Origin: Peptostreptococcaceae bacterium
Lineage (GTDB): Bacteria; Bacillota; Clostridia; Peptostreptococcales; Peptostreptococcaceae
Length of the DNA stretch: 24,711 bases
Assembly (NCBI GenBank): GCA_017425305.1
Contig: JAFOOW010000036.1
Span: 1 to 24,711 of the forward strand
Direction of reading: 5' to 3'
In this document: positions 1 to 7,144 of the stretch, piece by piece
Numbering within the stretch: the first letter of the stretch is position 1
Layout of the letters: every line of letters begins with the position of its first letter
Position numbers and translations under genes: made by a program
Notes under the pieces: generated by a model
Seen by the model: only the letters and a program-made list of their open reading frames with translations
What the model was told of the DNA's origin: nothing
The model's database searches: none

Positions 1-286
1 TATTTGGAAATTTCCTCTTTACTTTAACAGACTTTATATAAGAATTTTCTTTTGATTGCTTTTCGATTTTATTTAATTTATATTGAAATAAATTTTCATT
101 TAATGATATTGAACCGTATTTTATTATATCCTCCCTAGTTAATCTTTTATTTCCATCTAGCTCTATATTATTTAAATTAAACATTGTACTACTAAATAGT
201 ATATAAATAGATATTATAGATAATAATACAAAGCTATATATTGTTAACTTCACTTTTTTCTTTAATTTTACTTTCTTTTTCCCCAT
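1..286 (-). CDS. divIB: Cell division protein DivIB/FtsQ, N-terminal part (gene runs off the left edge)
   Basis: Only the first 95 codons are in the window. Seen: a short Lys-rich cytoplasmic head (about residues 2-14), one hydrophobic membrane segment (about 15-36), then the start of a POTRA domain with NIELDGNKRLTREDI, an NLF and a closing VKVKRKFPN. This order (basic head, single TM, POTRA) is the FtsQ/DivIB layout. In the family, DivIB is a bitopic divisome protein that works with FtsL and DivIC outside the membrane. Start: the ATG at 286 lies 8 bases after GGGG (295-298); an in-frame ATG at 292 is only 2 bases away and unlikely. It is the next real gene after murG, but 455 bases separate them, filled by a hairpin and a murA relic, so it may need its own promoter. 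The only candidate seen is a TATAAT at 311-316 without a good -35. Confidence 0.9.
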   Translation of the reverse strand, partial: MGKKKVKLKKKVKLTIYSFVLLSIISIYILFSSTMFNLNNIELDGNKRLTREDIIKYGSISLNENLFQYKLNKIEKQSKENSYIKSVKVKRKFPN

Positions 287-401
287 AATCATTACCCCTT
301 TTAATTTGTTATTATATAAAATACTATTCTTTTTTATAATTACCTTTTATAAAAAAAGAAATCGTAATAGCTTCTATTTAACTAATTCGACTTCTTTCTT
401 A

Positions 402-650
402 TTAGTTATTAAATTTTTTAACATTTCCACCTAAATCACGCAGTATATCTTCTAGTTTTTCATATCTTATTTCAGCATGATATATATTACTAACATCAGT
501 TTGTTCATTTGCAACAAGACCTCCTAGTACTAATGATGCTCCTACTATTAAATCTGGAATATTTCTAATTATACTTTAAGATTCATTTAGTATAGTTGCA
601 GCTATGATAGGTAATACAGAACTTTTAGTACCTCAATTGATTATATATTT
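402..650 (-). pseudogene. murA: Relic of murA (UDP-GlcNAc 1-carboxyvinyltransferase), internally deleted
   Basis: Read leftward from 632, one frame gives GTKSSVLPIIAATILNES, a TAA stop (576-578 region), then SIIRNIPDL running straight into IVGASLVLGGLVANEQ, and later SNIYHAEIRYEKLEDILRD, ending at a TAA at 402-404. The first part matches the MurA N-terminus (G-A-K-N-x-x-LPIIAATIL, then IxNIPDL); the second matches the extreme C-terminus (APDLRAGASLVLAGLVA, then YHIDRGYENLEEKLR). About 300 codons that should lie between are missing, and the join falls in the Pro-Asp-Leu shared by both ends. There is no start codon or full N-terminus: upstream in frame are TGA and TAA. The catalytic centre is gone, so it cannot work. 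Many Clostridia and related Firmicutes carry murA or murB here, between murG and divIB (from memory), so this is probably the ancestral gene decaying in place. The right boundary is approximate. Confidence 0.88.
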
Positions 651-664
651 TTATAAAATTATTC

Positions 665-733
665 CCCCCTAGTAGCAAGTGCTTTTTAGGAATATACTAA
701 TCTGTATATTCTAGATACTATCTACTAGAGGGG
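665..733. repeat. Nested inverted repeat / long hairpin just after murG
   Basis: Outer arms 665-675 (CCCCCTAGTAG) and 722-733 (CTACTAGAGGGG) pair over 11 bp with one bulged A at 729. Inside them, 690-697 (GAATATAC) and 704-711 (GTATATTC) form a perfect 8-bp stem with a 6-base loop. It begins 8 bases past the murG stop on the minus strand and ends where the murA relic region begins. It could slow or stop transcription from murG, but the downstream T content is weak for an intrinsic terminator. A small palindromic insertion is the other reading. The G-run of the left arm may be the old ribosome binding site of murA. Confidence 0.6.
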
Positions 734-740
734 ATATATA

Positions 741-1964
741 TTACTTTTTCTTTTTTATTCCTATAGTTTTAACTTCTTTTTTATCATCATTTTCTAAGTT
801 TTGTATTTGTTCTTCTTTTTCTGATTTACTTTCTTTTTTAGTCTTTTCCTTAACTTTCTTATTTCTATTATATACTTCCATTACTTCTTCGTATATTACA
901 TCTATAGCTTCTGGTTTACCTATTTCTTTACTTGCATTTGACATATCTATAAGTAATTCTCTATCACCTAATAACTTAAATACTGTTTCATTTAAAGTCT
1001 CAGGAGTTAGATTTTTTTCTAATATAGCTATTCCTGCACCTTTACTTTCTATACTCTTAGCATTATACTCTTGGTGATTTTCAGCTGTATATGCTTTAGG
1101 TATTATTATAGATGGCTTTCCTAATGCAGTTATTTCAGCTAAAGATATTGCACCTGCACTTCCTATAACTATATCACATGCAGCTAATGCATTTGCCATA
1201 TCTTCTAAATATGGAACTACTTTTTGATAAGGTTTTAATTGTAAATCTTCTATATCAGACACAAATGATTCGTAGAAGTTTTTACCTGTAGCATATATAA
1301 ATGCTGCATCTTCATTTACAAGATTTCTTATTACTAGTTTCATAGAATCATTTATCTTTCTTGATCCTCCACTACCACCATAACATAAAATCATTTTTTT
1401 ATTCTCATTTATACCTAATTTTTTTCTAGCTACTGTTTTCTTTGCAACTAATATTTCTTTTCTTACTGGGTTACCTGTTAAAACTAATTTATTTCTAGTG
1501 TCTTCAGGGAATCTCTCATGTGAATCTTCAAAGCTAGTTAATACTTTAGTTACCATCTTAGCTAATATTTTATTAGTAACTCCTGGGAAAGAGTTTTGTT
1601 CATGAACTATAGTAGGAACTTTTCCCATAGCAGCATTAAATAATACTGGTCCACTTACATAACCACCAGTTCCTATAACCACATCCGGCTTAAATTTCTT
1701 AACTACTTTTCGAGATTCCTCTAATCCTTTAAATAACTTAAATACTCTTTTTACATTGTCAAAGTCTATTTTTCTTTTAAATCCTTGTACAGTAACTGTT
1801 TTTAGTTCATACCCATACTTAGGTACTATTTCAGATTCAATTCCTTTTTCTGTACCTACAAAAATTATCTCTGCATCAGGATTTTGTTCCTTTATTTTAT
1901 TAGCTATGGCAATAGCAGGGTAAACATGACCACCTGTTCCGCCACCTGATAATAAAACTTTCAT
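741..1964 (-). CDS. murG: UDP-GlcNAc:lipid I N-acetylglucosaminyltransferase MurG
   Basis: Transfers GlcNAc from UDP-GlcNAc to lipid I, giving lipid II, on the inner face of the membrane. Seen: the N-terminal GGGTGGH loop at residues 7-13, an HEQNSFPG segment, a GGSGG turn near the start of the second GT-B domain, and a GSAGAISLAEITALGKPSI nucleotide-sugar binding stretch. The ATG at 1964 follows GGGAG by 9 bases, and the stop of spoVE lies inside this leader, so the two are probably translated together. The protein has 407 residues, where MurG is usually about 355-370. The extra length is a C-terminal tail (about residues 367-407) almost wholly of Lys, Glu, Asp, Asn and Gln and ending in four Lys; it is not part of the known fold. 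No other copy is in the window. Confidence 0.96.
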   Translation of the reverse strand: MKVLLSGGGTGGHVYPAIAIANKIKEQNPDAEIIFVGTEKGIESEIVPKYGYELKTVTVQGFKRKIDFDNVKRVFKLFKGLEESRKVVKKFKPDVVIGTGGYVSGPVLFNAAMGKVPTIVHEQNSFPGVTNKILAKMVTKVLTSFEDSHERFPEDTRNKLVLTGNPVRKEILVAKKTVARKKLGINENKKMILCYGGSGGSRKINDSMKLVIRNLVNEDAAFIYATGKNFYESFVSDIEDLQLKPYQKVVPYLEDMANALAACDIVIGSAGAISLAEITALGKPSIIIPKAYTAENHQEYNAKSIESKGAGIAILEKNLTPETLNETVFKLLGDRELLIDMSNASKEIGKPEAIDVIYEEVMEVYNRNKKVKEKTKKESKSEKEEQIQNLENDDKKEVKTIGIKKKK

Positions 1965-1980
1965 TTATTTCAACTCCCGT

Positions 1981-3111
1981 CTAATTCATTTTTACATGTT
2001 TTGAGACGTTTAGTACTATACCTACTGCAGCCATAAATATTATGAGTGAAGTCCCTCCATAACTTATAAATGGCAATGCCACTCCTGTTACAGGCATTGA
2101 AGATGTAGCAACTGCTATATTAAGAGCTGCTTGAATCCCAATTTGACCTCCTATACCCACAACTAGCATACATGAAAATACGTCTGAACATCTAATTGCT
2201 ATTCTTATACATCTATATACCAATAATACAAATAACATTATAACTATAGCACATCCTATAAGACCTAATTCTTCTCCTATTATTGCAAATATAAAGTCAT
2301 TTTGTGGTTCTGGTATGTAAAAATATTTTTGCCTACTCTTACCTAATCCAAGTCCAAACAATCCACCTGATCCTAGTGCATATAAACCTTGTATAACTTG
2401 ATACCCTGCTCCTAATGGATCTTTAAATGGGTCTAAGAATGATGTAACACGAGCTAGTCTATATGGTGCTGCTGCAACCATCACACCAAATAAAGCTACC
2501 CCTGCTCCAAACATTGTATAAACTATTTTCATATCCATTCCTGCAACAAATATCATAACAAAAGTAACCAATATTACTGTACCCGCTGTAGATAAGTTAG
2601 GCTGAAGTATGATTAGTGTAAAGAATATACCTGGCATTATAAGTAATGGTAATACTCCTTTTGTTAAAGACTTTATATCATCATACTTTTTTTCTATCAA
2701 CTTAGCAGTAATTATTATAGTAGCAAATTTGGCAAGTTCTGCAGGCTGTATTGTTAACCCTCCAAATCCTAACCATCTTTGTGCTCCATTTAATGATATA
2801 CCTACTGGAGATAACACAAGTATTAATAATACAATAACACCAATTCCTAATTTTCTTGAGTTTTTATCCCAAAATCTATAATCTAATTTAGCCGTAAACA
2901 TCATAGCTATAAAACCTAATACTGCATAAATTAAATTCCTCTTTAAAAAATAATAGGAATCATCTAGTTTAAATTTAGACTGTATAAAACTAGCACTAAA
3001 AACCATGATAATTCCTATAAAAACTAATAACATAGTAGTATAAAATACTACTCCATCAAAGTCAGTTTTTATCCCCCTAATAACTCGTTTTTTTGTAATC
3101 TCCTTAGGCAT
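1981..3111 (-). CDS. spoVE: SEDS-family peptidoglycan glycosyltransferase, SpoVE/FtsW type
   Basis: A multi-pass membrane protein of 376 residues that polymerises lipid II glycans together with a class B PBP. Seen: about ten hydrophobic segments; NGAQRWLGFG at 108-117 followed by QPAELAKF; LDPFKDPLGAGYQ at 226-238; PEPQNDFIFA at 267-276, which by family comparison holds the catalytic Asp (272); and PVTGVALPFISYGGTS near the C-terminus. These are the FtsW/RodA/SpoVE signatures. I prefer SpoVE because the partner PBP three genes upstream is SpoVD-like with a PASTA domain, as in Clostridioides difficile and Bacillus. FtsW cannot be excluded by sequence alone. ATG at 3111 with GGAGG upstream (12 bases, slightly far). 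It lies between murD and murG in one tight operon. Confidence 0.93.
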   Translation of the reverse strand: MPKEITKKRVIRGIKTDFDGVVFYTTMLLVFIGIIMVFSASFIQSKFKLDDSYYFLKRNLIYAVLGFIAMMFTAKLDYRFWDKNSRKLGIGVIVLLILVLSPVGISLNGAQRWLGFGGLTIQPAELAKFATIIITAKLIEKKYDDIKSLTKGVLPLLIMPGIFFTLIILQPNLSTAGTVILVTFVMIFVAGMDMKIVYTMFGAGVALFGVMVAAAPYRLARVTSFLDPFKDPLGAGYQVIQGLYALGSGGLFGLGLGKSRQKYFYIPEPQNDFIFAIIGEELGLIGCAIVIMLFVLLVYRCIRIAIRCSDVFSCMLVVGIGGQIGIQAALNIAVATSSMPVTGVALPFISYGGTSLIIFMAAVGIVLNVSKHVKMN

Positions 3112-3143
3112 TAGTTAGACCTACCTCCATTCCCTTAATATAT

Positions 3144-4502
3144 CTATAATTTATATATATTTTCTTTGAAGTCTAATCCTCTTGCCTCGAAGTTTGGATA
3201 CATATCCCAACTTGCACAACCTGGTGATAATAATACTACATCTCCATCTTTAGCTAGTTCGTAAGCTTTCTTAACAGCCTCTTCCATATTTTTAACTTTA
3301 GTTATATTTTCAAGACCTTCTTTTCTTGCACTAGCTTCTATTTTGTCTGCTGTTTCCCCTAAAAGTACTAATTCTTTAACATTTTTAGTTGCACATTTCA
3401 TCATATCTGTAAAATCACTATGTTTATCCATTCCACCTGCTATTAATATTATAGGTCTTTCATAAGAACCTATAGCTTTTATAGTAGAGTCTGGATTAGT
3501 TCCTTTAGAGTCATTTACAAACATTATTCCATTTTTGTTTGTTACAAATTCTAATCTATGTTCAACACCTTTAAAAGTTGTTAATACCTGTTTTATAACT
3601 TCTAAATCTACACCTACTACATATGTCATTAATATAGCAGCCATAGCATTTTCTAAGTTATGATCACCTGGTAAGCTTAATTCATTTCTATTTAATACAG
3701 TTATTTGCTTACCATCTATACTTATAACTATATTATTATTTTCATCAAGATATACACCTTGATCAATTTTTTCTTGTCTTGAGAAATATAATATTGATGC
3801 ATTATTATTTTTATTTAAACTTCTTACTATTGAATCATCATAATTTAAAATACTAAAATCTGATTTTTCTTGATTTTCAAATATTCTAGCTTTTGCATTT
3901 ATATAATTTTCCATAGTATGATGTCTATTTAAATGATCTTCAGTTATATTTAATATAGAGCTTACCTTTGGTCTAAAAGTATCTATACTTTCTAATTGGA
4001 AACTACTAAGTTCTGTTACTAAAACTGAGTTTTTATCAGTATAGTCAACTGTATCTATAACAGGATTTCCTATATTTCCAACTATATAAGTATCTCTGTT
4101 AGCTTCTTTAAATATTTCTCCAACTAAACTTGTAGTTGTTGTTTTTCCATTTGTTCCTGTAATCCCTACAAATATAGGATTATTTGATAATGTATATGCT
4201 AACTCTACTTCACCAATTATCTTTACATTAGATTCTTTTAACTTTTCTATAAATGGTAAATCAAGTGGTACTCCTGGAGAAACTATAGTTAAATCTATAT
4301 CGCTTATATCTTCTGGGTGACTTCCTAATATATATTCTACATTATTTAATCCGTTTAACTGTGATAATATATCTTCTAATTTCTCTTTAGGTTTAATATC
4401 TGTTACGACAATACTTGCACCTAATTTATCTAATTTTTTTATAGTAGATACACCTGTTTTAGCTAGACCTACTAATAAAACTTTTTTATCTTTTATATTC
4501 AT
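3144..4502 (-). CDS. murD: UDP-MurNAc-L-alanine:D-glutamate ligase MurD
   Basis: Cytoplasmic ATP-dependent ligase that adds D-Glu to UDP-MurNAc-L-Ala. Seen (numbering from the chosen start): an N-terminal Rossmann-like UMAG-binding domain with VLLVGLAKTG; the Mur ligase P-loop GTNGKTTT from 116; an ELSSFQLE and NITEDHLNRH stretch typical of MurD; VNDSKGTNPDST and LIAGGMDK in the C-terminal half; and SPGCASWDMYPNFEARG near the end, all MurD hallmarks. Start: a longer reading from ATG 4517 is open, but that ATG lies in the ribosome binding site. GGGGG (4511-4515) sits 8 bases before ATG 4500-4502, which gives 452 residues beginning MNIKDKK. It follows mraY by 18 bases. Confidence 0.96.
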   Translation of the reverse strand: MNIKDKKVLLVGLAKTGVSTIKKLDKLGASIVVTDIKPKEKLEDILSQLNGLNNVEYILGSHPEDISDIDLTIVSPGVPLDLPFIEKLKESNVKIIGEVELAYTLSNNPIFVGITGTNGKTTTTSLVGEIFKEANRDTYIVGNIGNPVIDTVDYTDKNSVLVTELSSFQLESIDTFRPKVSSILNITEDHLNRHHTMENYINAKARIFENQEKSDFSILNYDDSIVRSLNKNNNASILYFSRQEKIDQGVYLDENNNIVISIDGKQITVLNRNELSLPGDHNLENAMAAILMTYVVGVDLEVIKQVLTTFKGVEHRLEFVTNKNGIMFVNDSKGTNPDSTIKAIGSYERPIILIAGGMDKHSDFTDMMKCATKNVKELVLLGETADKIEASARKEGLENITKVKNMEEAVKKAYELAKDGDVVLLSPGCASWDMYPNFEARGLDFKENIYKL

Positions 4503-4510
4503 AGTGTCAA

Positions 4511-4515
4511 CCCCC
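4511..4515 (-). promoter_or_regulatory. Ribosome binding site that fixes the murD start at 4502
   Basis: GGGGG on the minus strand, 8 bases before ATG 4500-4502. The alternative ATG at 4515-4517 overlaps this G-run and has nothing like an SD sequence at the right distance. Confidence 0.75.
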
Positions 4516-4520
4516 ATAAA

Positions 4521-5483
4521 TTAAAATACTGCTATTATACCTATCCATGCTAATAATATAGTAGTTATCCAGAATACAAATATAACTTTTGTTTCTGGCC
4601 ATCCACATTGTTCAAAGTGGTGATGTATAGGAGCCATCTTAAATATTCTTTTCTTTCTTAACTTATATGAACCTACTTGAAGTATAACTGATATTGCTTC
4701 TGCAAAGTATATACCTCCAACTATAGGTATTATAAGAACACTATTAGTTAAAACTGCAAATGATATAACAGCTCCTCCTAATGCCATAGAACCTGTATCT
4801 CCCATAAATACTCTAGCTGGATATGAGTTAAATCCTAAGAATCCTATACAAGCTCCTACTGTAGTTGCTGCTAATATAGCTACATCTGTATTTCCATAAC
4901 TTAAAGCTAATAACATAAAGAATGTAGAAACTATTACTGTAATACCAGATGCTAAACCATCAAGTCCATCAGTTAAATTTACTGCATTTACTGTTCCAAG
5001 TATTATAAATACCATAACTGGAATATATAATATTCCTAAATCAAAACTAATTGTTGTAAATGGAATTGTAAATATTGTAGCACTTGGTGATGACATATAT
5101 TGATAGTATGCTAATATTACAGATAAACCAACTTGTAAAGCTAGTTTTTGCCATGCTTTTAATCCTAGTGATCTTTTAAACTTTATCTTTAAAAAGTCAT
5201 CTAAGAACCCTACAAGACCAAATCCAACTATAGATATAAGTCCTATAGCCATATCGCCACTGACTTTACTTCTTGTAAGTATTGTTACAAGTATTGCTAC
5301 TATCATCATTATTCCACCCATAGTAGGTGTTCCATTTTTTTGTAAATGTGTCTGTGGGCCATCATCTCTAACTGTTTGACCAAATTTAAATTTAGTTAAC
5401 ATAGGTATAAATATTGGACCTAATATAACTACTATTAGAAATGATACCATTGTTGCATACGTAAGTTGTTTTATTCCTAACAT
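4521..5483 (-). CDS. mraY: Phospho-MurNAc-pentapeptide transferase MraY
   Basis: Integral membrane enzyme that moves phospho-MurNAc-pentapeptide from UMP to undecaprenyl phosphate, making lipid I. Seen in 320 residues: the signature DDGPQTHLQKNGTPTMGG at 40-57; the Asp pair of FLDDF at 93-97; NAVNLTDGLDGLASG at 166-180; FMGDTGS at 226-232; and the APIHHHFE histidine motif with His 287-289. These Asp and His residues line the Mg2+/active site in the family. About ten hydrophobic segments are visible. The ATG at 5483 has AGGAG 7 bases upstream. It stands between murF and murD, the usual dcw order. Length is normal and all key residues are present. Confidence 0.97.
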   Translation of the reverse strand: MLGIKQLTYATMVSFLIVVILGPIFIPMLTKFKFGQTVRDDGPQTHLQKNGTPTMGGIMMIVAILVTILTRSKVSGDMAIGLISIVGFGLVGFLDDFLKIKFKRSLGLKAWQKLALQVGLSVILAYYQYMSSPSATIFTIPFTTISFDLGILYIPVMVFIILGTVNAVNLTDGLDGLASGITVIVSTFFMLLALSYGNTDVAILAATTVGACIGFLGFNSYPARVFMGDTGSMALGGAVISFAVLTNSVLIIPIVGGIYFAEAISVILQVGSYKLRKKRIFKMAPIHHHFEQCGWPETKVIFVFWITTILLAWIGIIAVF

Positions 5484-5526
5484 AATATAACTCCTCTCCC
5501 TTGTTAGCTGTTCCTTTGTTGTTAAT

Positions 5527-6900
5527 CTACTTACTTAGATATTCTACTATTTGTTCTAATTTCATACCTCTTGATGCTTTAACTAAAACTACATCATCTT
5601 TATTTATTAAGTTATTTAATGATTCTATTGCTAACTCTTTATTTTCAAAGTGATGTATATTATTATTATCTAAACCTAATTTTTTGGCTTCATCACCTAT
5701 AAATTTAGACATATCTCCAATTGTTATTAAAATATCAACATTATTTATAGAGCTTTCTCCTACAAGTCTATGCCCATACTCTGAGTGTTCTCCCATTTCA
5801 AACATATCCCCTAGAATAGCCACTCTTCTTTTTTCATATCTACCTAATATATCTAAAGCCGCTTTCATAGAATCTGGGCTAGCGTTATAAGCATCATTTA
5901 TTATAGTTAAATCATTTTTTTTAAATATATCTAGTCTCATTTTACTAGCAGTAAATCCTCTTAATCCTAATTTAATATCTTCAAGTTCCATACCTAAAGT
6001 TAATCCAACTAATATAGCTGCCATCGCATTATATATATTATGTTTTCCTACTGTTGGTATGAATATAGCTTCTTCTTTTCCACCTATAATACACTTAAAA
6101 TTTATGCTATCTTCGCTCATAATATATTCTGTGCAATAAACATCATTATTAGAATTAAATCCAAATGTTTTTAAATTATAATTACAATCTTCTTTACATA
6201 CTTTACTTAGATATTCATCATCACCATTTAAGATTAGAATATTATTTTCATCAAAATTAGTAGTTATTTCTAGCTTAGCTTTTAATATTCCATCTTGAGA
6301 CCCTAAGTTTTCTATATGAGATAAACCTATATTAGATATAACTCCTATCTTAGGATTAACTATATTAGCTAAATATTCTATCTCATTGAAATTAGACATA
6401 CCCATTTCAATTATTGCACATTCATGTTTTTTATTCAAGTTGAATAATGTAAGTGGTACTCCTATATGATTATTGAAGTTTCCTTCATTTTTTAATGTAT
6501 CAAAGTTATTTGATATCGCTGCATATATCATATCTTTAGTTGTAGTTTTTCCTACACTTCCTGTTACACCTATATAAGGTATCACAAATTTTTCTTTATA
6601 GTATTTTGCAATATCTCCTAGTGCTATAGTTGTATCATCTACTTCTATTAAATTTATGTCCGAACTTTCAAATTTTATGCTATTACTTCTATTTTTTATA
6701 AAAGTCTTACACCCATTATCTAATGCCGATTGCATAAATTTATGCCCATCTAAATTTTCACCTATTATAGCAATAAATACATCTCCTAATTTTGCTTTTC
6801 GACTATCTATTGCTATATTATTTATTTCATCTAATTCATTACCACTAATTAAATTTCCATTAGTCGCCTGTAATAAATCTTTTACTGATAAAGCTTCCAT
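5527..6900 (-). CDS. murF: UDP-MurNAc-tripeptide:D-Ala-D-Ala ligase MurF
   Basis: Cytoplasmic ligase that completes the UDP-MurNAc-pentapeptide. Seen: IDSRKAKLGDVFIAIIGENLDGH at 30-53, the substrate-binding domain shared by MurE and MurF; a P-loop TGSVGKTTTK at 113-122 (MurF often has GSxGKT in place of GTNGKT); NHIGVPLTLFNL and EMGMSNFNEIEYLA; NDAYNASPDSMKAAL; and AILGDMFEMGEHS in the C-terminal domain. These set it apart from MurE, MurD and MurC. 457 residues, normal length. ATG at 6900, with AAGGAGG 7 bases upstream. It opens the murF-mraY-murD-spoVE-murG run, whose genes are 43 bases apart or less. A terminator behind spoVD, 140 bases upstream, implies a promoter of its own in the AT-rich leader, but I cannot point to one with confidence. 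Confidence 0.96.
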   Translation of the reverse strand: MEALSVKDLLQATNGNLISGNELDEINNIAIDSRKAKLGDVFIAIIGENLDGHKFMQSALDNGCKTFIKNRSNSIKFESSDINLIEVDDTTIALGDIAKYYKEKFVIPYIGVTGSVGKTTTKDMIYAAISNNFDTLKNEGNFNNHIGVPLTLFNLNKKHECAIIEMGMSNFNEIEYLANIVNPKIGVISNIGLSHIENLGSQDGILKAKLEITTNFDENNILILNGDDEYLSKVCKEDCNYNLKTFGFNSNNDVYCTEYIMSEDSINFKCIIGGKEEAIFIPTVGKHNIYNAMAAILVGLTLGMELEDIKLGLRGFTASKMRLDIFKKNDLTIINDAYNASPDSMKAALDILGRYEKRRVAILGDMFEMGEHSEYGHRLVGESSINNVDILITIGDMSKFIGDEAKKLGLDNNNIHHFENKELAIESLNNLINKDDVVLVKASRGMKLEQIVEYLSK

Positions 6901-7042
6901 ATATAAGCCTCCTTAAAATAAATATATTATTTATCATTATAAATATATTCTCTATCTTCATCATCTATATTTATAATATTTTAATATATAGTTTTATAGA
7001 ATAAATTTTTTTATTTTTCTCCTTTCTATTTTAAATCCTAAT

Positions 7043-7076
7043 AAAAGGCAATGTATATATTTATATACATTGCCTT
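7043..7076 (-). terminator. Intrinsic terminator after spoVD
   Basis: AAGGCAATGTATAT and its exact complement (7045-7058 with 7063-7076) make a 14-15 bp stem with a very small loop, followed on the minus strand by TTTTATT. It lies 70 bases past the spoVD stop and before murF. The plus-strand side also has a T-run a few bases on, but no rightward gene is near. Confidence 0.8.
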
Positions 7077-7144
7077 ATAAGTTTTTAATAATAATTAATT
7101 ATATACTATATATTGAATTTTTTGAAGATATTTGTTTTTGTTCA

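Noticed and set aside
287..401. Promoter for divIB at TATAAT 311-316
   Set aside because: The -35 position reads TTATAA, and the start site would leave only a few bases before the ribosome binding site; such matches are common in DNA this AT-rich.
2609..2881. Plus-strand open frame of 90 codons within spoVE
   Set aside because: Antisense shadow of a conserved SEDS gene; no ribosome binding site and no family resemblance. Other short plus-strand frames in the window were left out for the same reason.
4503..4517. Five extra N-terminal codons for murD
   Set aside because: The upstream ATG overlaps the G-run that serves as the ribosome binding site of the ATG at 4502.
6901..7030. A small gene in the murF leader, suggested by AGAAAGGAG near 7020-7029 on the minus strand
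   Set aside because: No start codon follows at a usable distance, and the later ATG (about 6964) has no ribosome binding site and runs into murF in another frame.
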